Part shown: in pieces, positions 27,349 to 37,243 of the stretch
How the letters are laid out: each line of letters starts with the position of its first letter
How positions within the stretch are numbered: position 1 is the first letter of the stretch
Origin: an uncultured Mollicutes bacterium
Lineage (GTDB): Bacteria; Bacillota_I; Bacilli_A; RFN20; CAG-826
DNA length: 40,677 nucleotides
Reading direction: 5' to 3'
Assembly (NCBI GenBank): GCA_945935945.1
Contig: CAMESA010000004.1
Coordinates: forward strand, 1-40,677
Program-made: the position numbers and the translations under genes
The notes under the pieces: model-generated
What the model was told of the DNA's origin: nothing
What the model saw: the letters and a program-made list of their open reading frames with translations, nothing else
The model's database searches: none

Positions 27349-28350
27349 TTATTTAAAGAACATCGCTTTCTTTAGTTTTAATTCTAAATTGTTTATTTTT
27401 GCCGTAACGACTTTATTTTGAACACCATTGGTAGATGTCGTGGATAAAGATGAATCCATTGTGGCAGCAGGTCCTTGTGGACCTTGTGGACCTTGTTCAC
27501 CTTGAGGACCTTGAGGCCCCGTAGCCCCAGTTGCACCTTTCGCACCGGTCGCACCTTTAAGGTTTTTGAAAACGAAAGAAAACGTGGGTTTCGTGATAGT
27601 TCCACCTTCAGTAACAGTTACACTTGGTGTACCTATATTCGCATCTACTGTGGCTGATACAGAAATATCAGGTGTAGCACCTGTCGATCCAGTATCTCCT
27701 TTAGGTCCTTGCGGTCCTGTAGCACCCTTTGGGCCTTGAATACCTTGCGGTCCTTGAGCACCTGTAGCACCGGTGTTACCCATTTTACCAACGGAATAGA
27801 AAGTATTCGTATTTCCGTTTGTATATGTCAAAACGACTCGTGTCCATAGATATGACCCTGCCGATACCGAAGGGACTGAAGTAGACCATGTTCCTGTCGG
27901 TACAGTCGTACCTGACGTAGACGATTGATACGTTATAGCTGTGGACTTAATACCGTTACCCGTGGCACCAGTGGGGCCTTGTGGTCCTGTATTCCCTTGA
28001 ATACCTTGTGGTCCCTGAGGTCCCGTATTTCCTTTTGGTCCTTGTAAACCTGTGTCCCCTTTAGGACCTTTTATATTTACGCTTGATGGTGCCGTCGTTG
28101 AAGAACTGTCCGTCCATGACAGATTACCTGAGGTATCGACCGCTGGTCTCCAATAGTTTCCTTTAGGACCCTGTGGACCTGTAGCACCTGTCGCACCTTT
28201 AGGACCTTGTGGACCTGTTTCACCAATCGGTCCTTGTGGTCCTGTATTCCCTTGAATACCTTGGGGACCTCTAGCACCTGTATCTCCTTTGTCTCCCTTA
28301 TCCCCTTTAGGACCTTGTGGTCCTATAACAGAACCTAAGTCGATAGCCAT
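27349..28350 (-). CDS. Collagen-like tail fibre with interspersed globular domains (333 aa)
   Basis: Starts [20 protein letters not shown]; four Gly-X-Y blocks (near residues 9-68, 91-128, 192-220, 265-295) alternate with non-collagenous segments, one with [15 protein letters not shown], one with [15 protein letters not shown], one beta segment [13 protein letters not shown]. It ends in a short coiled coil ([19 protein letters not shown]). The protein should trimerise into a rod. Gly-X-Y repeats are common in host-binding fibres and change length by recombination. Confidence 0.88.
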   Translation of the reverse strand: MAIDLGSVIGPQGPKGDKGDKGDTGARGPQGIQGNTGPQGPIGETGPQGPKGATGATGPQGPKGNYWRPAVDTSGNLSWTDSSSTTAPSSVNIKGPKGDTGLQGPKGNTGPQGPQGIQGNTGPQGPTGATGNGIKSTAITYQSSTSGTTVPTGTWSTSVPSVSAGSYLWTRVVLTYTNGNTNTFYSVGKMGNTGATGAQGPQGIQGPKGATGPQGPKGDTGSTGATPDISVSATVDANIGTPSVTVTEGGTITKPTFSFVFKNLKGATGAKGATGATGPQGPQGEQGPQGPQGPAATMDSSLSTTSTNGVQNKVVTAKINNLELKLKKAMFFK

Positions 28351-28361
28351 AGAACCACCTC

Positions 28362-29198
28362 CTATTTCGTAAAGATACCTTTTGTCTTGGCTCTTGTGAT
28401 AACGTCAATACTTTCTTCTACATCGTCTTGATAATCGACATATAAATGACCATCTTCTCCAATATAAAATACAGGAGTCAACCCTTTCTCACCTTGAGCC
28501 CCCCGTGGTCCGGCCGGTCCTGTATCACCTTTGACTCCTTGAACACCTTGAGGGCCACGGTCTCCGGTCTCCCCCTTTGGTCCTTGTGGACCTGTTAGAC
28601 CAATAGGACCTTGCTCCCCTGGGTCACCTTTAGCTCCTTGTTCTCCAGGGTCTCCTTTGTCCCCTTTTAAACCTTGGGGTCCTTGTGGGCCAGTATCTCC
28701 TTTTAACCCTTGGATACCTTGTGGACCTCTTTCACCCATATCACCTTTATCACCTTTAGGACCTGTTAGACCAATAGGACCTTGATCACCTTTATCTCCC
28801 TTTGGACCTTGTGGTCCAACCGATCCGGTGTCTCCTTTAGGACCTGTCAAACCTATAGGACCTCTTTCTCCTTGAAGACCTTGTTCCCCTTGCTCCCCTT
28901 GTGGACCTTGTGGACCTTGTGGGCCGATCGCTCCTTTAGGACCTTCCGGACCCATAGGACCTTGTGGTCCTGTCAAAGAGCCATCGTCAAATTTATCTTG
29001 AAACGTGGCTCCGTCTTCAAACGAGACTTCATTTGCTTTGTGTCCATGAGGTGAAGGTGGGAATTGTTCGGGTTTGTTTTTGACACTATCCCATGTGACA
29101 TCGTCTATGATACCACCCGCTTCTATTTCTTTGATTTTTTGAGTGATCCATGCTACTTGTTTTTTCAAATAAACAAGAGCGATGTTATCCCTTTGCAT
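28362..29198 (-). CDS. Collagen-like tail fibre (278 aa)
   Basis: An N-terminal helix ([22 protein letters not shown]) then [22 protein letters not shown], a motif typical of fibre attachment regions. A nearly uninterrupted Gly-X-Y run follows from about residue 78 to 247 (many [11 protein letters not shown] units), then a C-terminal domain ([19 protein letters not shown]). Likely a trimeric rod linking baseplate to the tip proteins downstream. Confidence 0.88.
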   Translation of the reverse strand: MQRDNIALVYLKKQVAWITQKIKEIEAGGIIDDVTWDSVKNKPEQFPPSPHGHKANEVSFEDGATFQDKFDDGSLTGPQGPMGPEGPKGAIGPQGPQGPQGEQGEQGLQGERGPIGLTGPKGDTGSVGPQGPKGDKGDQGPIGLTGPKGDKGDMGERGPQGIQGLKGDTGPQGPQGLKGDKGDPGEQGAKGDPGEQGPIGLTGPQGPKGETGDRGPQGVQGVKGDTGPAGPRGAQGEKGLTPVFYIGEDGHLYVDYQDDVEESIDVITRAKTKGIFTK

Positions 29199-29203
29199 TT
29201 ACA

Positions 29204-29434
29204 TTACCCTTTCTTGAAGAATATACCGTCTGTTACAACTTTATTTAAAATCGTCGTCATCTGATTCAATGTACCGGCAGAGAAATCATCACCTTCTTGT
29301 TGTGGGGTGTCCGCACGTTCAAGGTACACGTCTGATTCGACAACATCATCTGTTCCTGATCGTTTGATATTATATCGTCTATGAAGCTCCCCTTCTTGAA
29401 GAATCTCGTCTTTAAAATCTGTTTTCAAACTCAT
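29204..29434 (-). CDS. Small baseplate/fibre-linked protein (76 aa)
   Basis: FKDEILQEGELHRRYNIKRSG then LERADTPQQEGDDFSAGTLNQM resembles the short N-terminal adaptor domain of phage tail fibres, here as a separate gene. ATGA-type overlap with the upstream gene. Confidence 0.65.
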   Translation of the reverse strand: MSLKTDFKDEILQEGELHRRYNIKRSGTDDVVESDVYLERADTPQQEGDDFSAGTLNQMTTILNKVVTDGIFFKKG

Positions 29435-29841
29435 ATCTTAACCTCCCAGTTTGCTCCTAATTTGAACGCTAGTTTCCTTAGAGTCAATTTCTGTCGTTCA
29501 AATAAATCATAATATGTCAAACATGCTCTTTCCAATCGGTTCAATTCGTTGAAATCGATGTAAGGGTCGAACACCGTGTAGGTCTTTTTGTTCCCCACAG
29601 ACATGATCGTCGTGTTGTCCACGATGTCCTGAAGACATGATTCCAATGAGTTCCATAGCTCCACATAAGAATATGTACTATACCCCACTTCATCTGCCAA
29701 TGCGACAGAGAAAGAAAACTCTTTATACAGTTCTCGACTCTGGGTCTTCAGCCATTCGATGTTGTTGCGAATACGATTGAAATCTTCGACGTTAATATAG
29801 TCGCTTGCTTGCCAATCGGTTTTGGGTTGTGACCATGCCAT
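29431..29841 (-). CDS. Minor tail/baseplate protein (136 aa)
   Basis: Start at 29841 behind AAGGAGG; it overlaps the tail-hub gene by 50 bases. SDYINVEDFNRIRNNIEWLK is a block often seen in baseplate upper or fibre-adaptor proteins. Mostly helical, soluble, 136 residues. Confidence 0.7.
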   Translation of the reverse strand: MAWSQPKTDWQASDYINVEDFNRIRNNIEWLKTQSRELYKEFSFSVALADEVGYSTYSYVELWNSLESCLQDIVDNTTIMSVGNKKTYTVFDPYIDFNELNRLERACLTYYDLFERQKLTLRKLAFKLGANWEVKI

Positions 29842-31915
29842 CGTTTCGCCTCCTTACGTTAATTGTACCACGTAGACCCCCGTTTGCAAAGGTCGTTGTA
29901 GCCGTTTCTACATCGCATAAAATGTTGTCATTGAACTCACTAGGAATTCTTACAATATCATCCGATTCGATCGTAGGATCACCACTCATAGGTATCGTGT
30001 AGAAAACTTGTGTCTGATAATATTCTTTCAACCAGTTGCCTACATCGGTTGCTACCTCGGCGGTCGTAACAAGAGGGTTGGAATACTCTACATCCGTACC
30101 TTTATGATTACATTGTATGCTCACAGAATCTTGAACCAACTGATAGTCTCCTATCTCACTGTCCCACTCCATGTGACTATAATATACGATAATATTACGG
30201 ATCATATCTTCAAGGTTCATAGTAGGACGTTCTGTACAGATATCCAATGTGATGTCATAAATTTGTTTATCGAAAGAGAAATATTGCACGGCCACTCTTC
30301 TATATGGTTCTGTTATATCTTTGATCTTGACTATCATCTTATTAAAAGATTCAAACGGTCTTTGAACCTGTAATACAGAATCATTCACATTGTCAAAATT
30401 GATGACTTCACGAGATTCATCATTGTAGTATGTCTCAACGATAACATCCTGAACATTACAATCATGGAATACGATTGTTAGATAATCGGTTGCGATAACC
30501 TCTTCCGATGTAATAGTGAATGTAGGATATTTACTGAAACGACCATATCCATCGCTTATAACATCGCTTATATAACCGCTTTTAAAGCTCTCTGACGGCT
30601 TTTTATCTGGGAAGATATATTTACCACTAGCAGGTACTTTATCTTTCTCAAACGAAGCGTAAAGTGTTGATGGGTCACGATTTAAGATTTGTTCTATCTT
30701 AGCATACGGTGACATATCGGTTGCCGTGGCGGTGAACTGAGAAATCTGATAATCGGTACGACGAATTAGCAAACCTCGTTCAGTTAAACTCATTGTACAA
30801 CGACCGGCACCGGCTAACATGAGGAACATATTCTTGCACGTTGTCGTGATCGATGTATATTTGATAGGAACATCTTTCAACGCATCATCCACGACTACCG
30901 TGAACTCTTCGTTCTGAATGTACTGTTTCATCGCCATAGCGACATCATACAACGTCTTCGGTGTATTGAAAAACTCTTTATCATCCCATATGATCTCAGC
31001 GTTTTCGTTACGCAAGAAATCCGTTGCCTGAATCGTCAGCGATGTCGAACTCAAGTCATAAGAAGCTAGTTCTAGCTTTTCACTCGGCAGTGTTTCTACA
31101 ACACCATCAGTCAATCGTCGATAACCGATCTGCAACGAGACATCTTGTCCGATGCTGACCAAGTTGACCAACGAACCTATCTTATCGATATCGTACTGAT
31201 ATCCAGAATTATCTAGTACAAGGGAAAGATCCTTTGTAGGCAGAGAGATAGAATATGGGTGCATATATGAAGTAAACGTACCTTGTGTCGATAAGAACTT
31301 ATCGTTTGTGAATAATACACCGACTCCGAATAAAACATAGTTCAGACGGAAACGAACATAAGGTTTGTTCATTTTCTTTATCGTTATCACCATCTCGTCA
31401 GCGTCTTCTCCAAACACATCGGTTGATTCAAAATGGAAAGAATCATTAGAGTAGTCTTGAGAAAATACTTGTTCTCCATCGGCGTATGTCGTGACATTCA
31501 ACAACGTAGGATATGTATCATAAAAATCAAGAGTAAGACCTCGTAAATCTCTATCCCCTCGGTCGGATTTAAAACGCATGATAACATCTATATTGTTGTT
31601 TTGATCGCTCAATTCTTCACTGATAAAACCGTAATAGTCAAGTCCTACACCACTATGTCCTTGATTCATAAAATCGGAACTACCGTCTGCTTTGAATACA
31701 TCTTTCTCAAACGTAGCGATGGAACGAGTTACAGCTCGATTGTTGAAAAGATAATCGTCATGATTCTCAGAAAGAAACGATAGTTTTTCTGAAGTTTCTA
31801 TAACAGCACTAGACTGAAATTTTTCCTGAATGAAACCGATATAGAGGTTCAAGAGCCATTGGCCGCGCCAAGGCTCTCTCATCTCTGCACGATATAACTC
31901 ACTCGCTTGCTTCAT
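29792..31915 (-). CDS. Tail hub / tail-associated protein (707 aa)
   Basis: A large beta-rich protein placed directly after the tape measure and a small tail protein, where distal-tail and tail-associated (hub) proteins are encoded. The N-terminal third has jelly-roll-like strands (LTLDFYDTYPTLLNVTTY, MNKPYVRFRLNYVLFG). The middle (VLDNSGYQYDIDKIGSLVNL, DVSLQIGYRR) recalls hub domains of siphophage Tal/gp44 proteins. No peptidase or glycosidase motif seen. Confidence 0.75.
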   Translation of the reverse strand: MKQASELYRAEMREPWRGQWLLNLYIGFIQEKFQSSAVIETSEKLSFLSENHDDYLFNNRAVTRSIATFEKDVFKADGSSDFMNQGHSGVGLDYYGFISEELSDQNNNIDVIMRFKSDRGDRDLRGLTLDFYDTYPTLLNVTTYADGEQVFSQDYSNDSFHFESTDVFGEDADEMVITIKKMNKPYVRFRLNYVLFGVGVLFTNDKFLSTQGTFTSYMHPYSISLPTKDLSLVLDNSGYQYDIDKIGSLVNLVSIGQDVSLQIGYRRLTDGVVETLPSEKLELASYDLSSTSLTIQATDFLRNENAEIIWDDKEFFNTPKTLYDVAMAMKQYIQNEEFTVVVDDALKDVPIKYTSITTTCKNMFLMLAGAGRCTMSLTERGLLIRRTDYQISQFTATATDMSPYAKIEQILNRDPSTLYASFEKDKVPASGKYIFPDKKPSESFKSGYISDVISDGYGRFSKYPTFTITSEEVIATDYLTIVFHDCNVQDVIVETYYNDESREVINFDNVNDSVLQVQRPFESFNKMIVKIKDITEPYRRVAVQYFSFDKQIYDITLDICTERPTMNLEDMIRNIIVYYSHMEWDSEIGDYQLVQDSVSIQCNHKGTDVEYSNPLVTTAEVATDVGNWLKEYYQTQVFYTIPMSGDPTIESDDIVRIPSEFNDNILCDVETATTTFANGGLRGTINVRRRNDGMVTTQNRLASKRLY

Positions 31916-32295
31916 GATCCGTACCCCATATCGATGATGTTACATTTACAGTCTCGATATTCCAACGGTTGACCTGTGTTTGGATCCATCTTGTGAACCA
32001 CGAACGTTCTGTCACCTGGATAGAAGTAGCGTGTGATCCATTTCTCTTGCACGGGGTCGTAATATCTCACGCTGCATTTGAACTTGTCAAATTCACGCAA
32101 CATACGAGCCCACGTGTGGGCATCCAAGTGCGCCCATTCAAGATTGTTTAGTTTGATTTGATCACGGCCCACTTTAGAACCTGTGACCTCGGCGTTAGCA
32201 TTACGACCAGCGTCAACCGTGGTCGTAATGGTGTAACTGAGCCCCTCTTTGGGGATCGGGACTTCAATCCCATTGAGATACATGAAAGGAACCAT
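31912..32295 (-). CDS. DUF6711-like tail protein (127 aa)
   Basis: MYLNGIEVPIPKEGLSYTIT begins a small beta-sandwich typical of the phage tail protein that follows the tape measure in this group (DUF6711-like). It contacts the tail tip or Dit position. ATGA overlap with the hub gene and AGGAGG upstream. Confidence 0.75.
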   Translation of the reverse strand: MVPFMYLNGIEVPIPKEGLSYTITTTVDAGRNANAEVTGSKVGRDQIKLNNLEWAHLDAHTWARMLREFDKFKCSVRYYDPVQEKWITRYFYPGDRTFVVHKMDPNTGQPLEYRDCKCNIIDMGYGS

Positions 32296-32305
32296 GCTTT
32301 ACCTC

Positions 32306-35300
32306 CTATCTAATCTTTCGGATCAATGAACCGCCTGTGTCATATTCGTACTCCTCTTGAGCTTGTTTAATATCTCTTGTACCGATCTTAACTTGCGGTT
32401 GAATCGTGATATGAATCGGTTCATCAGAACCTTGTGCATCAATCACGGCTTGATGTACGGCTTGGTACATAGCATTGACGAACGATGTGTTTTCCAATGG
32501 CATGACCGTTCTTTTACTCTTGTATTGACCCATTACTTCTCGACCAGCTTCGCCTGCTGTGAAGTAGTTAGGGTCGATAAACTTAGCACCTGGTCTAACG
32601 AAACCACCTGTTGCGTAGGCAGCAACACTAGCCATCTGTGGTTGAGCCGATACACTTCTAGGTTTACCAGAGCTCAGAGTAGCTTCACGCTTATTCTTGT
32701 CTCCGCTCAATCCATCCCAGAAGCTATTCCATGCGTCACCGATCCAGCCGAACCATTTGTTGACTTCTTTTTTGATACCACCCATCCATTCGCCGATTCC
32801 ATCAACAACCTTTTGATGCCATGTTTTTAAACCGCCCCAGAAATTATCCCATTTCTCTCCTATTTCATTACTCTTACTTTTAACTCTTTCTTTAATGGCG
32901 TTCATCCATTCTCCAATACCTTGGACCTTTTCATCCCACCATGTTTTCAAACCGCCCCAAAAACTGTTCCAGTTTTTTCCTATCTCGTCGCTCTTCTTAT
33001 CTAATTTATCTTTTAGGTTCTTCCAAAAACCATCCCAGTCTTGTTTAAGTTTATCCCATTTTTCACGAGCTAGCTTAGACTGTTCATCCCAGAACATTGT
33101 CCATTTGTTTTTGATCTGACCTGTTTCGTAATCAATAACGTCTTTTTGATCACCTAACCCAGCTTGAACTTCGGCTACGATATCTTCATAACCTGTCTTG
33201 GCTTCTTCAACCTGTTCATCATAAGCTTTTATGATAGCTTCTTTTTGATCTTTATAAGCTTGACTACTACGCTCTTCTTCAGAGGTATATCGCTTATCTA
33301 AAGATGCTAACATACGAACTTTAGTATCTTCAGCTTCTTGAATAAGGTTATCTTTATTCGCTTTAGCTTCAGTTAGGATATTCTGAGCATCTTTGACCGC
33401 TAGTGCTTTCTTATTATACACCAATCTCTGCATAATAAGTTGTTGTTCCTGAGCCGATTCACTCATGGTACTTACAGCATCTTCTTTCATTTGATCCTGT
33501 AGAGCAGATATCTCAGTAACCTCAGCTTCTGTCAAGTCACGTTTCTCATTAGAGGCCGTCTGCAATATCTCATTGATACGAGCTTCCGCTTGCTGTGTAC
33601 GAGCCGTTACCTCATCGTAATATTGATTTGTTGAAGAAATCATCTCATTATACGTTTCAGGAGAAATCGTCTGCAAGTTCTTCAACATTTCAATGTCTTG
33701 CAAGTCTTGGTTTCGATCAGCATCGACCTCATTCAGAATAGATTCACGTAACTGAGCAGTCATCGCTGTTACCGAATTTACATCTTCTTGTGTGATGATC
33801 TTATTCGTCCAGTCTAACTTACGAATACTTGAACCGAGGTTGTTCATCGTGTCAATGAACGGTTCTAATTTATCTTTGGTTGTGTCTGAAACACCTTCAC
33901 CAAATACATCTATTTCTTCAACGGCCGGTTGTAAAGCCTGATAAACGGCACCGATAACAGCCGCAACTGCAATTAAAGCAGCAGATAAAGCAGCAAACCC
34001 AACTAAAGCGGCTGTAACTCCACCAGCTAATTCGACTCCGAATACACCTGCAACGGCGGTACCGATAGCACTAAGTCCTCTCAACCCCCATCCAAAGGTG
34101 CTCAATGATTGAGTTCCGGCTTTCAACGCAGTGATGAATTTAGTTATCTTACCTACAGCCCATATAATCGCTAGAGCAGATGCGATAGCTGCTAAAACAG
34201 GTAACCATTTCTTGAACGATTCCAGGATTTCATCAGCTCTGGACTTCACATCTTTTAGTAATTCATCATAACCAAATTGAGATAGGTCAAGGCCGAGGCC
34301 ACCGCCTCCACCGCCTCCACCTACACCGCCGCCTCCGCCGCCTCCGGCGTAGCCTGATGTAGAATCGTTAAGTACGTTCAATTCATCAATACCCAACAAG
34401 TAATCTTTCAACTTATCGGCATTTTTAGCTGCACTTCCTAAGCCATCAGAAAGCCCATCTGCTGCGGTTCCCGCATCTCCTAAAGAAGCACCCATATTAG
34501 AAACAGAAGCTCCTAAATCAGCCGTGTAATCAGCCAATTTGATACCGAATAGAGAAGTAATAGAAGTAACTATCAAACGAATCGCTTTTACGATTGCGAT
34601 TGCGACTGGTAGAATAGCAGATAAAGCAGGGATAACCAATGAACCGACTTCACGTGCTAACATTGTAAACTGTGCTCGTAAGATACGTAAAGCATTGGCT
34701 GGTGAGTTGATTGTTCTTTCCATATCGTTCATGGCAGCCGTTGATTGCTGCATAACGGCGATGAAACGTAATTCAGCTTTTTCGGCCTGTGTCATGTTAC
34801 GAACGGATTCTTGAATACCTAAACTCAACGCAACTTCTTCCAACTTGGCGATAGAGATATCTTTACCTAAACGACGGATAGGTTCTGTCGTACCTACAAC
34901 GGCCGCTTGTAATTTCTGGAAAGATTCTTCTACTGGTAAGTTGTATAAAGAAGAATAGTCATACGCTAACTTAGTGAATTGTTCTGATAACGTGTATGCG
35001 TTATTAGCGGTCATACCAAGTGATTTACCAATGTCATAGAAAGCCGACTGGAATCGCATCGCTTGTTCTTGGTCAACACCTATTGATTCTAACGCATCAA
35101 TAAACTGAGATGCCTTCTGAGATGACTCTCCCATAACGACATTGAACAAGTTCATTGTTTCAATATAGTCGTTTGCTTTTTGGACCATATATCCTAAAGC
35201 TCGTCCTACCTGCTGTAAGACAAACATCTTAGATGCTATGTTGAAGAATCCATTTGTACTCAAGGTCAGTTTATCAACCGTTTTAGAAGTACTTGATATA

Positions 35301-35974
35301 CCCGAACCGCCTAAATTCTTAGCCACCTTAGAGAAAGCGTTTAGCGATGTAGTGATCTTATCTAATCGAGCGGCATATGCTTCTAACTCGACAATCTCAG
35401 CTTCTAATTTATCAAAAGTAGATATTAAAGTTTTAACGCCTTGTTCTACATTTGTAAACTCGATACCTTTAAATTTATCATTCAGCTTGGTCAAAGATGT
35501 AAGATTTCGACTAAAAGCTTGGAATGATTTAGACATCGTTTGTAACTGAGAAACAGAACTTTGAATAGATTGGAATGTACTATTCATCTGTTTGATGTCT
35601 GATGTCGCTTTATCAGCGAATGTCAGACCATTCCAGTTAGAATCTACTCTAATGAGACCATTTAGAGCAGATGAAATACTCTTCAAAGGTGTTGCTAGAT
35701 TCCCTAAGTTCTGACTTTCTTTCTTGACAGATGACAATGAGGTGTTCAGGCTTTTAATACCGTTTGCTAAACCAGTGAACTTAATATTGTTTAATTGTTT
35801 CGTGGATGATGCTAAAGTTGACAAACTCGTTGATAGAGACTTTATGTTTGGTACCACACCCGCCAATGTCTTATCCAGGCGTTCTAAAGTAACCCTGAGT
35901 TCTTCAATGGCCGATGACGCATTATCGGATTTCTCTTCAACTTCTATGGTTAGTTTCTTTACCTCTGTAGCCAC
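32306..35974 (-). CDS. Tape measure protein (1222 aa)
   Basis: Start is GTG at 35974 behind AAAGAGGTG. N-terminal coiled coil with Ser/Leu-rich heptads (residues 1-250), a conserved tape-measure block (about 250-430, YSSLYNLPVEESFQKLQAAVVG), hydrophobic segments (ALSAILPVAIAIVKAI; LPVLAAIASALAIIWAVG; LVGFAALSAALIAVAAVIGAVY), and a glycine run near residues 545-565. Near the C-terminus there are three to four Trp-rich repeats with W-x-x-F-W-x-x-L-K-x-W/K. It sets tail length and probably enters the membrane during DNA injection. Confidence 0.93.
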   Translation of the reverse strand: MATEVKKLTIEVEEKSDNASSAIEELRVTLERLDKTLAGVVPNIKSLSTSLSTLASSTKQLNNIKFTGLANGIKSLNTSLSSVKKESQNLGNLATPLKSISSALNGLIRVDSNWNGLTFADKATSDIKQMNSTFQSIQSSVSQLQTMSKSFQAFSRNLTSLTKLNDKFKGIEFTNVEQGVKTLISTFDKLEAEIVELEAYAARLDKITTSLNAFSKVAKNLGGSGISSTSKTVDKLTLSTNGFFNIASKMFVLQQVGRALGYMVQKANDYIETMNLFNVVMGESSQKASQFIDALESIGVDQEQAMRFQSAFYDIGKSLGMTANNAYTLSEQFTKLAYDYSSLYNLPVEESFQKLQAAVVGTTEPIRRLGKDISIAKLEEVALSLGIQESVRNMTQAEKAELRFIAVMQQSTAAMNDMERTINSPANALRILRAQFTMLAREVGSLVIPALSAILPVAIAIVKAIRLIVTSITSLFGIKLADYTADLGASVSNMGASLGDAGTAADGLSDGLGSAAKNADKLKDYLLGIDELNVLNDSTSGYAGGGGGGGVGGGGGGGGLGLDLSQFGYDELLKDVKSRADEILESFKKWLPVLAAIASALAIIWAVGKITKFITALKAGTQSLSTFGWGLRGLSAIGTAVAGVFGVELAGGVTAALVGFAALSAALIAVAAVIGAVYQALQPAVEEIDVFGEGVSDTTKDKLEPFIDTMNNLGSSIRKLDWTNKIITQEDVNSVTAMTAQLRESILNEVDADRNQDLQDIEMLKNLQTISPETYNEMISSTNQYYDEVTARTQQAEARINEILQTASNEKRDLTEAEVTEISALQDQMKEDAVSTMSESAQEQQLIMQRLVYNKKALAVKDAQNILTEAKANKDNLIQEAEDTKVRMLASLDKRYTSEEERSSQAYKDQKEAIIKAYDEQVEEAKTGYEDIVAEVQAGLGDQKDVIDYETGQIKNKWTMFWDEQSKLAREKWDKLKQDWDGFWKNLKDKLDKKSDEIGKNWNSFWGGLKTWWDEKVQGIGEWMNAIKERVKSKSNEIGEKWDNFWGGLKTWHQKVVDGIGEWMGGIKKEVNKWFGWIGDAWNSFWDGLSGDKNKREATLSSGKPRSVSAQPQMASVAAYATGGFVRPGAKFIDPNYFTAGEAGREVMGQYKSKRTVMPLENTSFVNAMYQAVHQAVIDAQGSDEPIHITIQPQVKIGTRDIKQAQEEYEYDTGGSLIRKIR

Positions 35975-35995
35975 GTTTTCACCTCTTTCTTATCT

Positions 35996-36027
35996 AAAAA
36001 AAGAGGAAAGTTATTTACCTTCCTCTT
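35996..36027 (-). terminator. Terminator-like hairpin before the tape measure gene
   Basis: Minus strand: AAGAGGAA (36020-36027) pairs with TTCCTCTT (36001-36008), followed by T5. It overlaps the gpT-like stop codon and may reduce tape measure transcription relative to the tail tube. Confidence 0.65.
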
Positions 36028-36502
36028 CACCGAACTTAACTTTGTTATATACCTGAGTATATTTACCAAATTCTTTAAATAAGATTTCTGCCTTTTTAAG
36101 CTCGAACTCTTCACGTTCTTTGTCAGACATCTTATGTACTTCATTCTCTTTATTCTTTTTGAAGCTCAAAGGTTCTTTAATATATTCACCTTTCTTCTTT
36201 GCAAAAGGATGGTTGACAGTAAGAGCATAGTCGATATACACGCCATGTAGCCATGCCGTATAATCGATCCTATCTTGCTCTTCTTGTCTTTTCCTCTCAT
36301 AAGCATCAAGATAAATGAAGAAAAGGCTAGGACTATCATACCAGAATTGGTCATATACCATACCCATCATAATTGCCTGCACGAACATCTCGTTAAAGAG
36401 TTCGCTAGGGGTCTCGAAATTCGTGTCAGATTCTAAGCTTTGAGAGTCTTGCTGTTCTCGAACACGATCTTCTTTTTCTTTGGTTTTTCGATTCCCCCTG
36501 GG
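36011..36502 (-). CDS. Tail assembly chaperone gpGT-like extension, expressed by -1 frameshift
   Basis: This frame is open without a stop from the slippery site at 36502-36508 through to 36011, and its first ATG (36388) has no good ribosome binding site. So it is best read as the T part of a G-T fusion of about 255 residues (92 codons of G, then 163 of this frame). The product is charged and helical (YERKRQEEQDRIDYTAWLHG, KEREEFELKKAEILFKEFG). gpGT-type proteins bind the tape measure and recruit tail tube subunits. Confidence 0.8.
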   Translation of the reverse strand, partial: PRGNRKTKEKEDRVREQQDSQSLESDTNFETPSELFNEMFVQAIMMGMVYDQFWYDSPSLFFIYLDAYERKRQEEQDRIDYTAWLHGVYIDYALTVNHPFAKKKGEYIKEPLSFKKNKENEVHKMSDKEREEFELKKAEILFKEFGKYTQVYNKVKFGEEEGK

Positions 36503-36777
36503 AAAAAAACGTCTTGGATCATCGGAGCGATTGCTTCAAGAATAGCGTTCATACCGTAGTTTTCATTTAATTCACTAGCGATTTCAACGGCTTCTTTCCA
36601 TGTTGTTTTAGGGCGATGTTTTAGAACCCCTCCGTAGACCATGATTTCATAGTTTGTGAACATTTTAGAAGTTGGGTCCAATGCGTTGTAACCCATCTCT
36701 TCCATTTTAACGATAGATGTACGATCGTATTCGATTACGATCTCTTCACCTAATGCTTCAACTTTAATACGACTCAT
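36433..36777 (-). CDS. Tail assembly chaperone gpG-like protein (114 aa)
   Basis: Lies between the tail tube and tape measure genes, the standard chaperone position. Helical protein (SIVKMEEMGYNALDPTSKM, KEAVEIASELNENYGMNAI) with a Lys-rich end (GIEKPKKKKIVF). A slippery heptamer in its codons 90-92 allows a share of ribosomes to continue in the -1 frame. Start ATG at 36777 has AGGAGG upstream. Confidence 0.85.
   Translation of the reverse strand: MSRIKVEALGEEIVIEYDRTSIVKMEEMGYNALDPTSKMFTNYEIMVYGGVLKHRPKTTWKEAVEIASELNENYGMNAILEAIAPMIQDVFFPGGIEKPKKKKIVFENSKTLKA
36502..36508 (-). promoter_or_regulatory. -1 programmed ribosomal frameshift site (T TTT TTC)
   Basis: Minus-strand heptamer T-TTT-TTC in the zero frame of gpG (codons GTT TTT TTC). 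The -1 frame is open from here to 36011. The classic slippery pattern for tail chaperones. Confidence 0.8.
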
Positions 36778-36803
36778 TTTACTTACCTCCTAAATCGTTT
36801 TAT

Positions 36804-37232
36804 TTATCCTGGTGTATATTCTTTAAATTCGATAGCACTCGTAGGTGTTACGTTCAAAGTACCGGTTAAAGGGTTGTCAGCAGACCATTCCTCGTTTCCT
36901 GGGATAGCCATTGTACCTTCCCACTGATATGCTTTTAGCAAAGGCTTAGGCATAGCTACACGGAAGAAAGGATTCTTTGTTTTCTGTGCTGTTTGAATAG
37001 CTTCAACTTCAGTTAGCACCTCAGGTGTCATCAAGATACCAAAGCTCAATGTACCACCGTTATCTGGTAAACCTTCAAGGTACTCTTTCTGTGTGCTATA
37101 GATAGTAGTAACATCATGAGAACTTGGTTCACCAATCAATGTAGGAATAGATGTTACATCAGGAATTGTTTTCCAAGATGTTTCACCATCTGCACTCCAC
37201 TGAAACAACAAACCATTTGTTAATTGTGCCAT
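36804..37232 (-). CDS. Major tail (tube) protein (142 aa)
   Basis: Beta-rich: LLFQWSADGETSWKTIPDV, SHDVTTIYSTQKEYLEGLP, TLSFGILMTPE and a C-terminal NPLTGTLNVTPTSAIEF, the typical pattern of siphophage tube subunits (a beta sandwich forming hexameric rings). It is a small version, without an Ig-like extension. Between the tail terminator and chaperone genes; AGGAGG upstream. Confidence 0.85.
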   Translation of the reverse strand: MAQLTNGLLFQWSADGETSWKTIPDVTSIPTLIGEPSSHDVTTIYSTQKEYLEGLPDNGGTLSFGILMTPEVLTEVEAIQTAQKTKNPFFRVAMPKPLLKAYQWEGTMAIPGNEEWSADNPLTGTLNVTPTSAIEFKEYTPG

Positions 37233-37243
37233 TGTTTAACCTC

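Noticed and set aside
27393..29054. Several ORFs on both strands inside the collagen-like genes
   Set aside because: They are frame shadows of the Gly-X-Y repeats, without ribosome binding sites.
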